NCBI GenBank assembly: GCA_021780055.1
Contig: JAJXZM010000477.1
Span: 1-7,855, forward strand
DNA length: 7,855 nt
DNA from: Acidobacteriota bacterium
Lineage (GTDB): Bacteria > Acidobacteriota > Terriglobia > UBA7540
Reading direction: 5' to 3'
Shown here: in pieces, positions 7,357-7,855 of the stretch
Numbering within the stretch: position 1 is the stretch's first letter
Layout: the number at the start of each line of letters is the position of its first letter
Position numbers and translations under genes: made by a program
Notes under the pieces: model-generated
Told to the model about the DNA's origin: nothing
What the model saw: only the letters and a program-made list of their open reading frames with translations
Databases searched by the model: none

Positions 7357-7509
7357 TCTGACCCGTGTTGTAGTGCGTGCATCAGAAAATCAGGCTCAGG
7401 CTTCTCCGCACCCGCGCTGTTTGATCAGCAAAATTATCTATTCTGCGCTTGTTTTCATCATTAACCCTTCGCCTGCGGGCAGGGATTGAGTTGAAGGTTC
7501 TCCAGACAT

Positions 7510-7539
7510 GACATTTCACCTGGGTGAAATGTCCTTTTT
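7510..7539 (+). terminator. Rho-independent terminator, perfect 11-bp stem plus T5
   Basis: GACATTTCACC (7510-7520) and GGTGAAATGTC (7523-7533) are exact reverse complements separated by TG, so the stem is 10-11 bp with a 2-4 nt loop. It is followed at once by C and TTTTT (7535-7539). The T tract is only on the + strand side, so it terminates rightward transcription. The nearest + gene, the second SDR, ends 242 bp upstream. It also protects the 3' end of the minus-strand beta-barrel gene, which stops 25 bp to the right of the T tract. Minus-strand transcripts would form the same hairpin, but without a U tract after it. Confidence 0.85.
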
Positions 7540-7564
7540 CTGCTCTTGCCCGTGTGTCTTTGGC

Positions 7565-7855
7565 CTAGAACCTGAAATGCATTCTGGCGCTGACGCTGCT
7601 GCTGTGATAAGCGACCCCACGTGTCACCACGGTGATCACCTGCGTGGCCGATGCCGTATTGAAATAATCGTAGCCAAGGCTCAGCATTGTCTTCGGTCCG
7701 AAAGGAAGATCGAACCGTGTTCCAGCCGTCGAACTGAACGAAAAGTCAGACCCCTGGAAGATCTGCTGGGAGCCGGCGGAGCCGTGAAGGTTCCACCGAA
7801 CATGGCGCGGAAGTCTTAAACTCAGCTCTGCCGTCGCGGCGTGACGCTGGTAGAA
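7565..7855 (-). CDS. Outer-membrane beta-barrel protein, C-terminal fragment
   Basis: Reading the minus strand from the right edge gives an open frame of 96 residues ending at TAG (7565-7567); the start is beyond the window. The residues alternate polar and hydrophobic in strand-like blocks with short Gly/Asn/Ser turns (for example AELSLRL, VRWNLHGSAG, FSFSSTAGTRFDL, TMLSLGYDYF, VSARMHFRF), and the protein ends in Phe. An alternating last strand with terminal Phe is the classic BAM-recognised signature of outer-membrane beta-barrels. I cannot tell whether it is a porin, a TonB-dependent receptor or another barrel. The terminal Phe and strand pattern imply a Gram-negative host. A role in uptake of the sugar acids handled next door is possible but only by proximity. 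Confidence 0.7.
   Translation of the reverse strand, partial: FYQRHAATAELSLRLPRHVRWNLHGSAGSQQIFQGSDFSFSSTAGTRFDLPFGPKTMLSLGYDYFNTASATQVITVVTRGVAYHSSSVSARMHFRF

Larger units (their letters stand above)
7268..7564. other. Non-coding region between convergent genes
   Basis: About 300 bp between the second SDR stop and the minus-strand beta-barrel stop. I see no convincing reading frame with a ribosome site on either strand. It contains an 8-bp palindrome GTCGCGAC (7275-7282), the hairpin at 7336-7356, a small 5-bp hairpin CCTGC-GG-GCAGG (7472-7483) and the strong + strand terminator at 7510-7539. The distance from SDR stop to terminator is long, so this is either a long structured 3' UTR or room for a small + strand transcript. 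Confidence 0.6.

Noticed and set aside
7508..7819. 103-residue open frame on + at the right edge
   Set aside because: Begins inside the terminator hairpin, lacks a ribosome site and runs antisense to the better-supported beta-barrel frame.

Overview
The window is gene-dense, moderately GC-rich bacterial DNA. It looks like an environmental Gram-negative lineage. I favour Acidobacteriota or a similar soil/subsurface phylum, because it combines a REC-DUF4388 regulator, a UxaE-type epimerase, a LarA homologue, an SDR-type mannonate oxidoreductase and an outer-membrane beta-barrel. This assignment is an inference from gene content; there is no rRNA gene or other marker to fix it. I see no mobile element, CRISPR array, tRNA or rRNA.

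Left third (1-2088, all + strand): a molybdenum-cofactor (Moco) biosynthesis run. It holds the C-terminal end of moeA (cut by the window edge), moaC (apparent TTG start), a single-domain receiver fused to DUF4388, and a mogA/moaB-type molybdopterin adenylyltransferase. Gaps are 33-46 bp, which suggests one transcript with the regulator as an embedded passenger. The receiver keeps its phospho-acceptor Asp but has Ala where the conserved switch Thr/Ser should be.

Middle and right (2173-7267): four genes that look like a sugar-acid (hexuronate/aldonate) module. They are a long, divergent UxaE-family (tagaturonate epimerase) protein on +; a nickel-pincer LarA-family racemase/epimerase and an SDR-type D-mannonate oxidoreductase (UxuB/YjmF type) as a two-gene unit on -; and a gluconate-5-dehydrogenase/KduD-like SDR on +, divergent from uxuB. 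A testable reading is tagaturonate to fructuronate (UxaE), then mannonate (UxuB), then possibly gluconate via a LarA-family 2-epimerase, then further oxidation by the second SDR. That route would bypass or supplement mannonate dehydratase, which is not in the window. The two SDRs carry different cofactor-preference residues (Asp versus Arg-Arg after the second beta strand).

Right edge (7268-7855): a non-coding stretch of about 300 bp with two clean hairpins, one a textbook intrinsic terminator reading on +. It is followed by the 3' end of a minus-strand gene running off the window, whose 96 visible residues end in Phe and look like the last strands of an outer-membrane beta-barrel.
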